Of a stretch of DNA of 27,892 nt, positions 14,390 through 23,714 are shown in pieces. This DNA is from Gammaproteobacteria bacterium (GTDB lineage Bacteria > Pseudomonadota > Gammaproteobacteria > JAABTG01): contig JASJBY010000007.1 in NCBI GenBank assembly GCA_030066245.1, forward strand, positions 1 through 27,892, read 5' to 3'. The notes under the pieces are model-generated. The model ran no database searches. It saw only the letters and a program-made list of their open reading frames with translations, and had not been told where the DNA came from. Every line of letters begins with the position of its first letter. Position 1 is the first letter of the stretch. The translations under genes were made by a program, and so were the position numbers.

Positions 14390-17300
14390 ATGCTCTGCTC
14401 TCGCCGCTTGACGCGATTGGTCGCGCTCCTACCGCTGCTGTCATGGCTAGCTCTACCGTTGTCCGGTTTCAGCGCCGAGTCGGAGGCTTCGAAGTCAGCC
14501 GTGGCCTTTACGGCGGCCGAGAAGGAATGGCTCGCCCGGCATCCCGTGATTCGGGTCGCACCCGATCCCTCGTTTGCACCCATCGAATTCGTTGACGCGT
14601 CCGGTGCATATCGGGGCATTGCCGCTGACGTTCTGGATACCCTGGGCGCACGGCTCGGGGTCCGCTTCACCCCCATCCACGTGGAAAGCTGGGAGGATGC
14701 GCTCGAAAAGGTCCGCAACAGGGAGGCCGACCTGCTCGCGCGAGCAGCACGGACGCCCGAGCGCGAGGAGTACATGAGCTTCTCGCGAGGCTATCTGGAG
14801 CTGCCCGGCAGCATCATCGCACGGACAACCAGCAGCGGCGTGACCCGACTGGCCGACCTGAAGGGCAGGAAAGTCGCGGTTGTGTCAGGCTACATCTGGC
14901 AATCGCTTCTTTCTGCCGACCATCCGGAGATCGTGCTGGTGCCGGCCGAAAGCATGGACCAGGCTCTCGCCAAGGTCTCCGACGGCAGCGTCGACGCCCT
15001 CATCGCCAATCCCGTGTCAGCCACCTACTACATACGCCGCAGTGGAAACACGGCTCTGACGCTGGTGGGCGAGACAGGCTACAAGGTCCGCTACTCCCTC
15101 GCTGTGCGCAAGGACTGGCCTGAACTCAAGGGCATCCTGGACAAGGTGAGAGCCAGCATCAGCGGCGACGACGTTCAGGAAATCCTCGACCAGTGGCTCG
15201 ACGAGGTGACGGCGACCATCACACCGGGCGGGGTGTCCGTCCAGGTGGGCTCCATAACCCGGGAGATGGTGGTCGCCCGCATCGCCGACCTGGAGGCGGA
15301 CGAGACGCTTGACGCAAACATCCGCTCCAAGGCGCTGGAATACTATCGTCAGGCCAAGAGCCATTTGGAGGGCGAGGCCGCTGCGAACGGCCAGGTTGCC
15401 ACCTACAAGCGCATCGCCCGCACGGCGGCGAGCGAAACGGAGAGACTGCGGGAACAGCTGCGCGCGCTTTCAGCCCGCAAGCCTGCGGATGCGGCGGCCA
15501 CCCTACCACTGTCCCTGGAGGACCTGGAGCAGGAGGCCGCCAAGCAGCAGGCCGAGGTGCGCACCCTGCGCGGCAGCCTGGCTGAGCTCGTGGAGCAGAC
15601 TGCGCGGGAGCAGGCCCGGCCTGGCAAGATCCGGTCCGAGATCAAGCTCGAGAACGAGCGCATCGCGGCGACCTCCGCGGCGTCCAAGGCGCCGGCTCCG
15701 GCCGGTGAGAACCCCGCGGTCACCGCTGCCCGCATGGCAAGCAGCGAGGCGGCGACGCAGGCCCATGCAGCCACTGTTCGGCAGCTGGAGCAGGAGTTGC
15801 TCAGCCACGGCGCCCGCCTCAACCTGCTTCGGGCGCGCAGGGATCTCCTGAACGGTCGTCTCGCCGGCGCGGAGGCCGGTCTCGCAAAGCTGGAGGAACT
15901 GGTCAACCAGCGTCGGGCCACCGAGGCGGCACTCGTTCGTCAGGCCATGGAGACAGCACGGCGACAAGCCATCGGCAAGCATCCCGCTGTGCGCCGTGTG
16001 GCGGTGGAGAACGCGAGGCTTAGTGCGCGCCTCTCCAGCCTGGCCGCGCAGATCGCGGACGTTACCCGGGACAAGGAACGCGTCAAGCTCGATTCCAGAG
16101 AGATCGAGCAGGCTTTCCAATACGCGCGGGAGAAGCTCGAGATCGCCGGCTTGAGCAATGTGCTCGGGGAAGCGCTGCGCACCCAGCGGGAGATGTTGCC
16201 GAATGTCGAACGCTATCAGAGGAGTGCCGCCGAGCGGGACCAGCAGTTGGGCGAGGCGCGGCTGGGCCAGCTGAGCATCGACCAGCAGCGACTCTCGTTG
16301 CGGGACATCTCCACCAGAGTGGACCAACTGCTGGGGTCCGCAACAGCGACCCTGAGCGAGCAGGAGCGCGAAGCAGTCGAAGCAGAGCTGGCGAAGCTAC
16401 TCGAGGACCAGCGCGAAATTCTGAGCAAGCTTTGGCAATCGTACGGCAAGCATGTGGACGAACTGCAGGGGCTCGGGCTGGCGGAGAAGAACCTGCTAAC
16501 CACCGCAGAGCGTTACGCCGACCTGCTGGACAAGGAGCTGCTGTGGCTGGCCAGCACCCAGCCCATTGGTCAGAAATGGCTTACCGAAGTCTGGGAATCG
16601 CTGCTTTGGCTGGTTTCGGTGCGTAATTGGGAGGAAGTCGGTCGAGCCTTGGTTGCAGGCGGCATCGCTTATTCGCTGCCCATGGCTCTGGTGCTGACGG
16701 TGTTCGGGATTCTGCTGGCCGGCCGGCCCGGGCTGCGCCGGCAAGCCGAACGAATCTCCGCGAATGTGGGCGGGTTTGCGAATGACAGCTATCTGCTGAC
16801 GGTCCAGGCCATGTTCATCGTGCTGCTGTATGTGCTCCCCTGGCCTCTCCTTCTCTATGCCATATCGTCGCTGGCCGGACTGTCGAACCCGACCGCCTTC
16901 ACCGCTGGCGTTGCCGTCGGCCTCGCAGAGGTCGCCCTTATCCTGTTCTTCCTCTCCTTCTTCCGGCAGGTTTGCCGCGACGACGGCATAGCCCGAACGC
17001 ATTTCCAGTGGAGCAGACGAGTGACCGAGCTGTTCTGGCGCAACCTGGGCTGGCTGCTGGTGGTGCTCCTGCCCCTGGAGTTCCTCATCAGCTTGACCGA
17101 GAGCCAGCCCAACGAGCTGCACCGCGACGCTTTGGGACGAGTGGCTTTTGCCGCGCTCTCCATCGCACAAATCGTGTTCGCATGGCGGGTGCTGCACCCA
17201 CGGTACGGCGTCCTGTCTGAACCCGCCGCAGGCGGGCAACGCGGTTGGCAGCAGTATACGAAGTATCTGCTGCTCCTGGTGGGCACGGGCTTGCCGCTGT

Positions 17301-18553
17301 TGTTCGGATTCCTAGCGATTGTCGGTTACTACTATACGGCCGTGCGTCTGGAAGGCGATCTTCTCGAGTCGCTGCAGGTGATCGGTGCCGGCGTGCTGCT
17401 TTACAGCCTGTTCGAACGGTGGCTGGTGGTCGCCCAGCGTCGGCTGACCCGCGCACGGGTGCGCGCCGGCCGCAAGGCCTTGGAGGCGGCCAAGCGCGCC
17501 GGTCAGAGTGCCCCGGAAGCCGTGGCGGACGTGCCCAACATTCTTGAGGTCAATCTGGTTTCCATGAACGACCAGATACGTCGACTGGTCGGCCTGTTGA
17601 TCGGTGGTCTGGTCCTGGTGCCCCTCTGGCTTGTCTGGTCCGACGTAATGCCCGCGCTGGCCATCCTCGACGAAGTCACGCTCTGGCATTCTAGGGCCGT
17701 AGACGGCGGGGTCGAGAATCTTGCCCCAGTCACCCTGGGCGACCTGGGATGGGCGCTGGTCATCGCCTTGCTGACGCTGATGGCGGGCCGCAATCTACCG
17801 GGGTTGCTGGAAATGGGACTGCTGGACCGGCTCCATGTGACGCCCGGAACGCTGTACGCGATTTCCACCCTCAGCCGCTATGCGATCATCACCATCGGCA
17901 TCATCGCCTCTTTCCGCCTGATCGGGATCGGCTGGGCTCAGGTCCAGTGGCTGGCGGCGGCTGTCGGCGTGGGCCTGGGCTTCGGGCTGCGGGAGATTTT
18001 CGCCAGCTTCATAGCCGGCCTCATTATCCTTTTCGAACGCCCCGTGCGTGTCGGCGACATCGTGACGGTGGGCACCATCAACGGGACGGTCACCCGAATC
18101 CGTATCCGCGCCACCACGGTCACGGATTGGGACAACAAGGAGACTGTGGTCCCCAACAATATCCTGGTCACCCAGGAGCTGACCAACTGGACACTGTCCA
18201 ATGAGGTGGTGCGCGCGGTGGTCAAGGTGGGCATTGCCCATGGTTCGGACACCGACCTCGCCGAAGAGGTGATGATGAAGGTCGCCAAGCAGCATCCGCT
18301 GGTTCTGGAGGAGCCACCACCCAGCGTCCTGTTCCTGGGCTTCGGCGAGCACCGGCTGGATTTCGAAGTTCGAGTCTTCACCCGGGACCAGGGACAGCGC
18401 CTGACCATGCTGCACGAGCTGCACAAGACGCTGGAACGGGCGCTGCGGGAGCATGGGATCGAGATAGCGCTGCCCAAGCTCGACGTCAGGGTGCAGCCCG
18501 AGCTGTCCGAGGCCGAACCCAAACCAGACCGGCAGCGGATCTTCGGGGCCTGA
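14390..18553 (+). CDS. MscK-like mechanosensitive channel with N-terminal Venus-flytrap sensor domain
   Basis: Encodes 1387 residues, over 250 more than E. coli MscK. After a signal peptide (about 1-29) comes a solute-binding-protein-like domain (about 44-275), with EKEWLARHPVIRVAPDPSFA, GAYRGIAADVLDTLG and RTPEREEYMSFSRGY, as in BvgS/EvgS-type sensors. Arg125 fits the ligand-clamping arginine; Asn207 replaces the aspartate of amino-acid transport types. A long periplasmic coiled-coil region follows (about 290-715, the MscS_porin zone), then an inner-membrane block (about 755-1015) and the MscS core: pore helix about 1185-1217 with AAAVGVGLGFGLREIFASF, beta domain RPVRVGDIVTVGTINGTVTR, and VVPNN (1253-1257). 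MscK channels release ions under tension and K+. The flytrap fusion suggests added ligand control, which is inference. Confidence 0.9.
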   Translation: MLCSRRLTRLVALLPLLSWLALPLSGFSAESEASKSAVAFTAAEKEWLARHPVIRVAPDPSFAPIEFVDASGAYRGIAADVLDTLGARLGVRFTPIHVESWEDALEKVRNREADLLARAARTPEREEYMSFSRGYLELPGSIIARTTSSGVTRLADLKGRKVAVVSGYIWQSLLSADHPEIVLVPAESMDQALAKVSDGSVDALIANPVSATYYIRRSGNTALTLVGETGYKVRYSLAVRKDWPELKGILDKVRASISGDDVQEILDQWLDEVTATITPGGVSVQVGSITREMVVARIADLEADETLDANIRSKALEYYRQAKSHLEGEAAANGQVATYKRIARTAASETERLREQLRALSARKPADAAATLPLSLEDLEQEAAKQQAEVRTLRGSLAELVEQTAREQARPGKIRSEIKLENERIAATSAASKAPAPAGENPAVTAARMASSEAATQAHAATVRQLEQELLSHGARLNLLRARRDLLNGRLAGAEAGLAKLEELVNQRRATEAALVRQAMETARRQAIGKHPAVRRVAVENARLSARLSSLAAQIADVTRDKERVKLDSREIEQAFQYAREKLEIAGLSNVLGEALRTQREMLPNVERYQRSAAERDQQLGEARLGQLSIDQQRLSLRDISTRVDQLLGSATATLSEQEREAVEAELAKLLEDQREILSKLWQSYGKHVDELQGLGLAEKNLLTTAERYADLLDKELLWLASTQPIGQKWLTEVWESLLWLVSVRNWEEVGRALVAGGIAYSLPMALVLTVFGILLAGRPGLRRQAERISANVGGFANDSYLLTVQAMFIVLLYVLPWPLLLYAISSLAGLSNPTAFTAGVAVGLAEVALILFFLSFFRQVCRDDGIARTHFQWSRRVTELFWRNLGWLLVVLLPLEFLISLTESQPNELHRDALGRVAFAALSIAQIVFAWRVLHPRYGVLSEPAAGGQRGWQQYTKYLLLLVGTGLPLLFGFLAIVGYYYTAVRLEGDLLESLQVIGAGVLLYSLFERWLVVAQRRLTRARVRAGRKALEAAKRAGQSAPEAVADVPNILEVNLVSMNDQIRRLVGLLIGGLVLVPLWLVWSDVMPALAILDEVTLWHSRAVDGGVENLAPVTLGDLGWALVIALLTLMAGRNLPGLLEMGLLDRLHVTPGTLYAISTLSRYAIITIGIIASFRLIGIGWAQVQWLAAAVGVGLGFGLREIFASFIAGLIILFERPVRVGDIVTVGTINGTVTRIRIRATTVTDWDNKETVVPNNILVTQELTNWTLSNEVVRAVVKVGIAHGSDTDLAEEVMMKVAKQHPLVLEEPPPSVLFLGFGEHRLDFEVRVFTRDQGQRLTMLHELHKTLERALREHGIEIALPKLDVRVQPELSEAEPKPDRQRIFGA

Positions 18554-18557
18554 AGCC

Positions 18558-18803
18558 TACCCCGGATTTCTCACCAGGCGGACCACGGAGCGCAGATTGT
18601 GTTGACAAACTCAACACATTGGCGGCACCAAACCGGTCGTCCTTATAAACAGGCCGTCCTATTCGGTTCTTGGCGCACTCTGGCTTTGCATCTTGACCGG
18701 TCCCCCTTGAGACATAGCTACAGCTATGCCTCTGCGGGCGATCGGCCAATGTGCTTTGCCAGAGCGACCCAAGATTCCGAATCCCGGTGAGAAATCCGGG
18801 CTA
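18558..18803 (+). mobile_element. 246-bp inverted-terminal-repeat element, copy B
   Basis: Same element as copy A, inverted relative to it and of identical length. The left end has TACCCCGG in place of TAGCCCGG, otherwise ending in the same TAGCCCGGATTTCTCACC repeat as its reverse complement on the right. It begins four bases after the stop codon of the channel gene and ends 138 bases before fliF. The internal palindrome and a 63-codon frame (18599-18790) are preserved. The right end can fold as CCCGG-N8-CCGGG. Confidence 0.85.
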
Positions 18804-18941
18804 GCCCGAAGCTACCGTGGCATGTACCGGCAAGAGGGACCTGACTGGCCGGGCACGCAGCAGGTCGGGATGCGCCGGAACATGCCGCGCGGCAAACAGG
18901 GCCGGCAGACACAGAGCTTAATTGACAGGGGAGCTTGAACG

Positions 18942-20606
18942 ATGGCGCAGGCCACGAGCACGCAGAATGCACCGGTTGCCCAGGGGGGAGCTAACGCCCT
19001 GCAAGGCTTGACGCGACTACCCATCGTCAAGCAACTGGGGCTGATGATAGGGCTTGCGGCCAGTGTGGCGGCGGGCGTGGGCATCGTGCTCTGGTCCCAG
19101 ACACCCGCGTACAGCCTCCTGTATGGAAACCTGAGCGGCAGTGACGCCACGGAGGTGATGGAGGCCCTGCAACGCGCGGACATCCCCGTGCGCCTGGACC
19201 GACACAGCGGGGCGCTCTTGGTGCCCTCGGGGAAAGTGCACGATGCCCGCCTGAAGCTGGCGGCCGAGGGCTTGCCCCACAGCACGGACATGGGGTTCGA
19301 AGTGCTCGAGAAAGAGCAGGGCTTCGGCACCAGCCAGTTCGTCGAGCGGGCAAGGTATCAGCGAGCCCTCGAAGTGGAACTTGCCCGCTCCATCAGCAAG
19401 GTCAACAGCGTCCAGAACGCCCGCGTGCACCTGGCGGTTCCCAAGCAGTCGGTCTTCGTGCGTAGGGGCAAGAAACCCAGCGCCTCGGTATTGGTGCACC
19501 TTTACCCGGGCCGAACGCTGGAGGAAGGGCAGGTCGCGGCCATCGCCCATCTGGTGGCAGCCAGTGTGCCCAACCTGGAGCCGTCGGACGTGAAAGTGGT
19601 GGATCAGAAAGGCCGCCTGCTGACCGCCCCGGACCAGGACGACGACGCGCTGCTGACCCGCAAGCAGTTTGATTACACGCAACGCCTGGAGCGCAGCTAC
19701 ATCAAGCGCATCGAAGACTTGCTGGCCCCCATCGTGGGGTTGGATGGCGTCACAGCCCAGGTCGTGGCCGACGTGGACTTCACGCGCACCGAGCAGACGC
19801 GGGAGCTGTTCGAGCCCGACCCGAGGGCACTGCGCAGCGAGCAGGTTTCCGAGGAACGTGGCACCAACGCCGCCGTCGGCGGCATTCCGGGCGCGCTCAG
19901 CAATCAGCCTCCTGCCGCGGGCCAGTCTCCCGAGGACCTGCAGTCACAGCAGGTGGAAGGACCGGAGGGCGCGCAGGGCACCAGTCAGTCCAGCCGGCGC
20001 CGAGCCACTCGCAACTTTGAGCTGGACAGAACCATCAGCCACACCACCAATCCGGTGGCCACCATCAGGCGCTTGTCCGTCGCCGTCGTCGTGGACGACC
20101 ATCGCACCCCAGCCAAGGACGGCAGCGTAATCCGCGAATCCTTGACCCCGGAGGAGCTGAACAGAATCACCGGGCTGGTGAAGGAGGCAGTGGGCTATAA
20201 CGAAGAAAGGGGCGACAGCGTGAGCGTCATCAACGCGCCGTTCACTGCTCCGCTGCCTGCCGAGCCTTTGCCCAAGCCGCCATTCTGGGAGCAATCCTGG
20301 CTGTGGGACCTGCTCAAACAGATATTCGGCATCGGGATCTTGCTTGTGCTCGTCTTCACGGTGCTGCGCCCGGCGATGCGCCGCCTTACCAGTCATGAGC
20401 TGAGAGCTCGCCAGCTGACCATTGCCGGGCCGGACGGCGGAATCGCCGACGACCGCCTGCGCCTCAGCGGTAACCATGGCGGCGTACCCCAACTGCCGCA
20501 GGGCATAAGCAGTCAGGAATCCGTCAGCGCGGTCCAGACCATGGCGTCCGAGGATCCGAAACGGGTGGCTCAGGTCGTTCGCGGCTGGATGGCGGAAGAT
20601 GCCTGA
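18942..20606 (+). CDS. fliF: Flagellar MS-ring protein FliF
   Basis: Encodes 554 residues, family length. FliF forms the MS ring in the inner membrane, the base on which rotor, rod and export apparatus assemble. Membrane segment one is about 32-50 and segment two about 459-475, with the periplasmic YscJ/FliF ring-building domains between (YSLLYGNLSGSDATEVMEAL, DMGFEVLEKEQGFGTSQFVE, RVHLAVPKQSVFVR). The C-terminal tail, ending about 25 residues that bind FliG, has EDPKRVAQVVRGWM. The start MAQATS follows GGGGAG about eight bases upstream, and the overlap of its end with fliG (8 bases) indicates coupled translation. It is the first gene of the flagellar block here; fliE, usually immediately before it, is missing. 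Confidence 0.96.
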   Translation: MAQATSTQNAPVAQGGANALQGLTRLPIVKQLGLMIGLAASVAAGVGIVLWSQTPAYSLLYGNLSGSDATEVMEALQRADIPVRLDRHSGALLVPSGKVHDARLKLAAEGLPHSTDMGFEVLEKEQGFGTSQFVERARYQRALEVELARSISKVNSVQNARVHLAVPKQSVFVRRGKKPSASVLVHLYPGRTLEEGQVAAIAHLVAASVPNLEPSDVKVVDQKGRLLTAPDQDDDALLTRKQFDYTQRLERSYIKRIEDLLAPIVGLDGVTAQVVADVDFTRTEQTRELFEPDPRALRSEQVSEERGTNAAVGGIPGALSNQPPAAGQSPEDLQSQQVEGPEGAQGTSQSSRRRATRNFELDRTISHTTNPVATIRRLSVAVVVDDHRTPAKDGSVIRESLTPEELNRITGLVKEAVGYNEERGDSVSVINAPFTAPLPAEPLPKPPFWEQSWLWDLLKQIFGIGILLVLVFTVLRPAMRRLTSHELRARQLTIAGPDGGIADDRLRLSGNHGGVPQLPQGISSQESVSAVQTMASEDPKRVAQVVRGWMAEDA

Positions 20607-21609
20607 GACTGACCGAAAGCTGAATGGCCTGGAGCGAGCCGCGGTGCTGCTGCTGAGCCTGGGCGAGGAGGCCGCCGCCTCGGTGATGCGGCACATGGGT
20701 CCGAAAGAAGTTCAGCGGGTGGGCACCGTGATGGCGACCCTGGAGAACATCTCCCAGGCTCAGGTGAATGACGTCATGGGCGAGCTGCTCAGTGAAGCCA
20801 GCACGCGCACATCGCTAGGCGTCGGCGCTCAGGATTACATCAGAAATGTTTTGATAAAGGCTTTGGGAGAAGACAAAGCCAGGAGCCTCATGGACCGGAT
20901 CCTGCTCGGCGGGGTATCGGACGGCCTGGACAATCTGCGCTGGATGGATTCACGGGCCATCGCTGACATGGTGCGCAGCGAGCATCCTCAGATCATCGCC
21001 ATCGTGCTGGCCTATCTTGACAGCGAGCAGGCCGCCGAAGTGCTGGACTTGCTCCCCGAGCGGCTGCGCTCGGATCTGCTGCTGCGCGTGGCCACGCTGG
21101 ATACCGTCCAGCCCGCGGCACTCGATGAGCTGAACAAGATCCTGGAAGCTCGTGTCAGCGGACCCAGCACGGTGCAGGCCTCTTCGGTCGGCGGACCACG
21201 GCTTGCCGCTGACATTCTCAATTATCTGGGGAACGAAGCCGAGTCGGAGATCCTCGAGCATGTCAAGGAGGTTGACGCTGCGCTCGGTCAGGAGATCGAA
21301 GATCTGATGTTTGTCTTCGACAACCTGGCCGAGGTGGACGATCAGAGCGTGCAGGCACTGTTGAGAGAGACTTCGTCGGATACCCTGCTGTTGGCACTCA
21401 AGGGCGCCGAGGACTCCATGAAAGAGAAGTTCTTCAAGAATATGTCGAAGCGGGCCGCCGAGATGCTGCGGGACGATCTGGACGCCAAGGGCCCGGTGCG
21501 CATCAGCGAAGTCGAGATGGCCCAGAAGGAGATTCTGGGGATAGCCAGGCGGCTCGCCGAGGAGGGCCAGATGGCTCTCGGCGGCAAAGGCGGCGAGCAG
21601 TTTGTCTAG
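20599..21609 (+). CDS. fliG: Flagellar motor switch protein FliG
   Basis: Encodes 336 residues, family length. FliG forms the rotor's torque-generating ring at the C-ring top, contacting FliF, FliM and the stator protein MotA. N-domain: NGLERAAVLLLSLGEEAAAS. Middle domain: the conserved EHPQ motif followed by IIAIVLAYLDSEQAAEVLDL. C-domain: the charged torque helix with SMKEKFFKNMSKRAAEMLRD, followed by GPVRISEVEMAQKEIL. Its start overlaps the end of fliF (ATGCCTGA), and its own stop overlaps the start of fliH, so fliFGH are probably co-translated. Confidence 0.97.
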   Translation: MPETDRKLNGLERAAVLLLSLGEEAAASVMRHMGPKEVQRVGTVMATLENISQAQVNDVMGELLSEASTRTSLGVGAQDYIRNVLIKALGEDKARSLMDRILLGGVSDGLDNLRWMDSRAIADMVRSEHPQIIAIVLAYLDSEQAAEVLDLLPERLRSDLLLRVATLDTVQPAALDELNKILEARVSGPSTVQASSVGGPRLAADILNYLGNEAESEILEHVKEVDAALGQEIEDLMFVFDNLAEVDDQSVQALLRETSSDTLLLALKGAEDSMKEKFFKNMSKRAAEMLRDDLDAKGPVRISEVEMAQKEILGIARRLAEEGQMALGGKGGEQFV

Positions 21610-22279
21610 CCCGGTGAAGACGTCGCGCAAGGTCATCTTCCGGCCTCAGCCCGGCGGGTCGGAGCCCTGGGAGCCCCCGGCCATGGATGCCGGCTTCGGC
21701 GGATTGGCGGCCGACGGACGTCCGCGGCCGCTGACGGCATCCCAGCTCGAGGCCGTGCACCGAGAGGCCTATGCCGAAGGCTTCGCGGAGGGCCGGCGCG
21801 ATGGACTGGCCACCGGTATCGCCGAGGGCGTAGCGAAGGGCGGTGCCCTGGTGGAGGAGCTGCTCACGCGTCTTGCCCGCCCGCTCGACGACCTGGACGA
21901 GCGGGTGGAGCAGACCCTGGTTAGTCTGGCAATGGCGGTCGCACGCCACCTGGTGCGTCGCGAGCTGAAGAGTGACCCTGGCCAGGTCATTGCGGTGGTG
22001 CGGGAAGCGGTGTCAGCGCTGCCGCTGGCCGCCCAGTCGGTACAGATCCATTTGCACCCGGACGACGCTCTGATGGTTCGAGAGACCCTGGCGGTGCGCG
22101 ACGGCGAAACGCCCTGGCACCTGGTGGAGGATCCTGTGATGACACGGGGCGGCTGCCGTGTGGTCACGGAGACTTCCCAGGTTGACGCCACGGTTGAGAA
22201 TCGCGTGGCCACGGCCGTCGCCAAAGTGCTCGGGGAGGAACGGGAAAGTGAAGTCCCTGCTCGAAGCGGACCGGACTGA
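21602..22279 (+). CDS. fliH: Flagellar export regulator FliH
   Basis: Encodes 225 residues. FliH binds and restrains the ATPase FliI and links it to the C-ring protein FliN. The family's GxxxG-like run AYAEGFAEGRRDGLATGIAEGVAKGG split over residues about 56-82 and the C-terminal SpoA/V-ATPase E-like domain (RVEQTLVSLAMAVARHLVRR, then DDALMVRETLAVRDG) are recognisable. The start is a TTG at 21602, overlapping the end of fliG; no strong ribosome-binding site is evident, so a GTG at 21614 is a possible alternative. It overlaps fliI by 32 bases at its 3' end. Confidence 0.9.
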   Translation: MSSPVKTSRKVIFRPQPGGSEPWEPPAMDAGFGGLAADGRPRPLTASQLEAVHREAYAEGFAEGRRDGLATGIAEGVAKGGALVEELLTRLARPLDDLDERVEQTLVSLAMAVARHLVRRELKSDPGQVIAVVREAVSALPLAAQSVQIHLHPDDALMVRETLAVRDGETPWHLVEDPVMTRGGCRVVTETSQVDATVENRVATAVAKVLGEERESEVPARSGPD

Positions 22280-23645
22280 CCGCTGGCTGTCGCGGCTGGC
22301 TCCATATGTGGAGCGCGCCAGCGCGCCGCCGGAGCTTGTTGTGGAAGGCAAGCTGACCCGCATGGTCGGGCTCACTCTCGAGGCCATCGGCTGCCGGGCG
22401 GCCATCGGCGACCGCTGTCATATCGCCGGCCCGGAAGGTCAGCCGGTCGAGGCCGAAGTGGTCGGATTCTCGGGGGACAAGCTGTTCCTCATGCCCATCG
22501 GAACCATCCGCGGACTTGCTCCCAACGCCCGTGTCATTCCCGCCAGCCGCACCAGCGAAGTGGCCGTCAGTGACGAGCTGCTGGGCCGCGTTCTCGGCGG
22601 CACCGGGCGGCCCCTGGACGGACGCCCACCGGGGCCAGCCGCGCACCGGGTGCCGTTGGAAGGCCGGCCCATAAACCCGCTCGCCCGGCAACGCATTCAG
22701 GAGCCGCTGGACGTGGGGGTGCGCGCCATCAATGCGCTGCTGACAGTCGGGCGGGGGCAACGCATGGGCCTTTTCGCAGGCAGCGGCGTCGGCAAGAGCG
22801 TCCTGCTTGGCATGATGACCCGGTTCACCACGGCAGACGTGACGGTGGTGGGGCTGGTCGGGGAACGGGGACGCGAGGTCAAGGAGTTCATCGAGAACAT
22901 CCTGGATGAGGAAGGCATGTCCCGGGCAGTGGTCGTCGCGGCACCGGCCGACGACACGCCCCTCATGCGGATTCACGGTGCTCTGTTGGCAACCAGCATC
23001 GCGGAGTATTTTCGGGACCAGGGCAAGCAGGTACTGTTGCTGATGGACTCCCTGACGCGCTTCGCTCAGGCGCAGCGGGAAATTGCGCTAGCCGTAGGCG
23101 AGCCGCCGGCGACGCGGGGATACCCGCCTTCGGTGTTCGCCCGGCTTCCAAAACTCGTGGAAAGAGCAGGTAACGGCGACCGGAGCGGTGGCTCCATCAC
23201 CGCCTTCTACACCGTGCTGACGGAAGCAGATGAGGCCAACGATCCCATAGCGGACGCGGCGCGAGCCATCCTGGACGGACATGTGGTCCTGTCCAGACGC
23301 CTGGCGGACGCCGCACATTACCCGGCCGTCGACATCGAAGCTTCCATCAGCCGAGCCATGACAGAGATTACCAGCCCCGAGCAACAGCAGGCAGCAAGGC
23401 GCTTCAAACAGATCTACTCCCTTTACCAGCACAACCGGGACATCATCAACGTGGGCGCCTACGCGCCCGGCGGCAATCCCCAGCTGGACCAGGCCGTTGC
23501 CATGCAGCCGCGGCTGATGGCTTTTCTCCGCCAGGACATGCACCAGGCGGTATCACTTCAGGACAGCTTGGGCGACCTGACCGCCGTTCTTCACGTGGAC
23601 GAAGCCGGGCAACCCGTGCCGGCAACGGCTTCGCCTGCGGCTTGA
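22248..23645 (+). CDS. fliI: Flagellar export ATPase FliI
   Basis: Encodes 465 residues from a GTG start. FliI is the hexameric ATPase that helps feed substrates into the type III export gate, homologous to the F1 beta subunit. The frame stays open to an ATG at 22158, but that would read deep into fliH. GTG at 22248 has GGGGAGGAA 8-10 bases upstream and yields the usual length, so it is preferred. The Walker A motif FAGSGVGKSVLLG, then VGLVGERGREVKEFIE, LLLMDSLTRFAQAQREIALA (Walker B) and GEPPATRGYPPSVFARLPKL are all present. It lies between its regulator fliH (overlap 32 bases) and fliJ (gap 69 bases). Confidence 0.96.
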   Translation: MKSLLEADRTDRWLSRLAPYVERASAPPELVVEGKLTRMVGLTLEAIGCRAAIGDRCHIAGPEGQPVEAEVVGFSGDKLFLMPIGTIRGLAPNARVIPASRTSEVAVSDELLGRVLGGTGRPLDGRPPGPAAHRVPLEGRPINPLARQRIQEPLDVGVRAINALLTVGRGQRMGLFAGSGVGKSVLLGMMTRFTTADVTVVGLVGERGREVKEFIENILDEEGMSRAVVVAAPADDTPLMRIHGALLATSIAEYFRDQGKQVLLLMDSLTRFAQAQREIALAVGEPPATRGYPPSVFARLPKLVERAGNGDRSGGSITAFYTVLTEADEANDPIADAARAILDGHVVLSRRLADAAHYPAVDIEASISRAMTEITSPEQQQAARRFKQIYSLYQHNRDIINVGAYAPGGNPQLDQAVAMQPRLMAFLRQDMHQAVSLQDSLGDLTAVLHVDEAGQPVPATASPAA

Positions 23646-23714
23646 CGCCACGCTGAAGTCGACCGTGCACCCATGCAGCAAGCCCTGATCACGCTGCGCA
23701 ATCGGGGCTAAACC

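Noticed and set aside
18818..18832. Sigma-54 promoter before fliF (TGGCATGTACCGGC)
   Set aside because: The -24 GG to -12 GC distance is nine bases instead of ten, and the TT before GC is absent.
22158..22247. ATG at 22158 as the fliI start
   Set aside because: It would overlap fliH by over 120 bases and add an Arg/Pro-rich segment unlike FliI; GTG at 22248 has a good ribosome-binding site.
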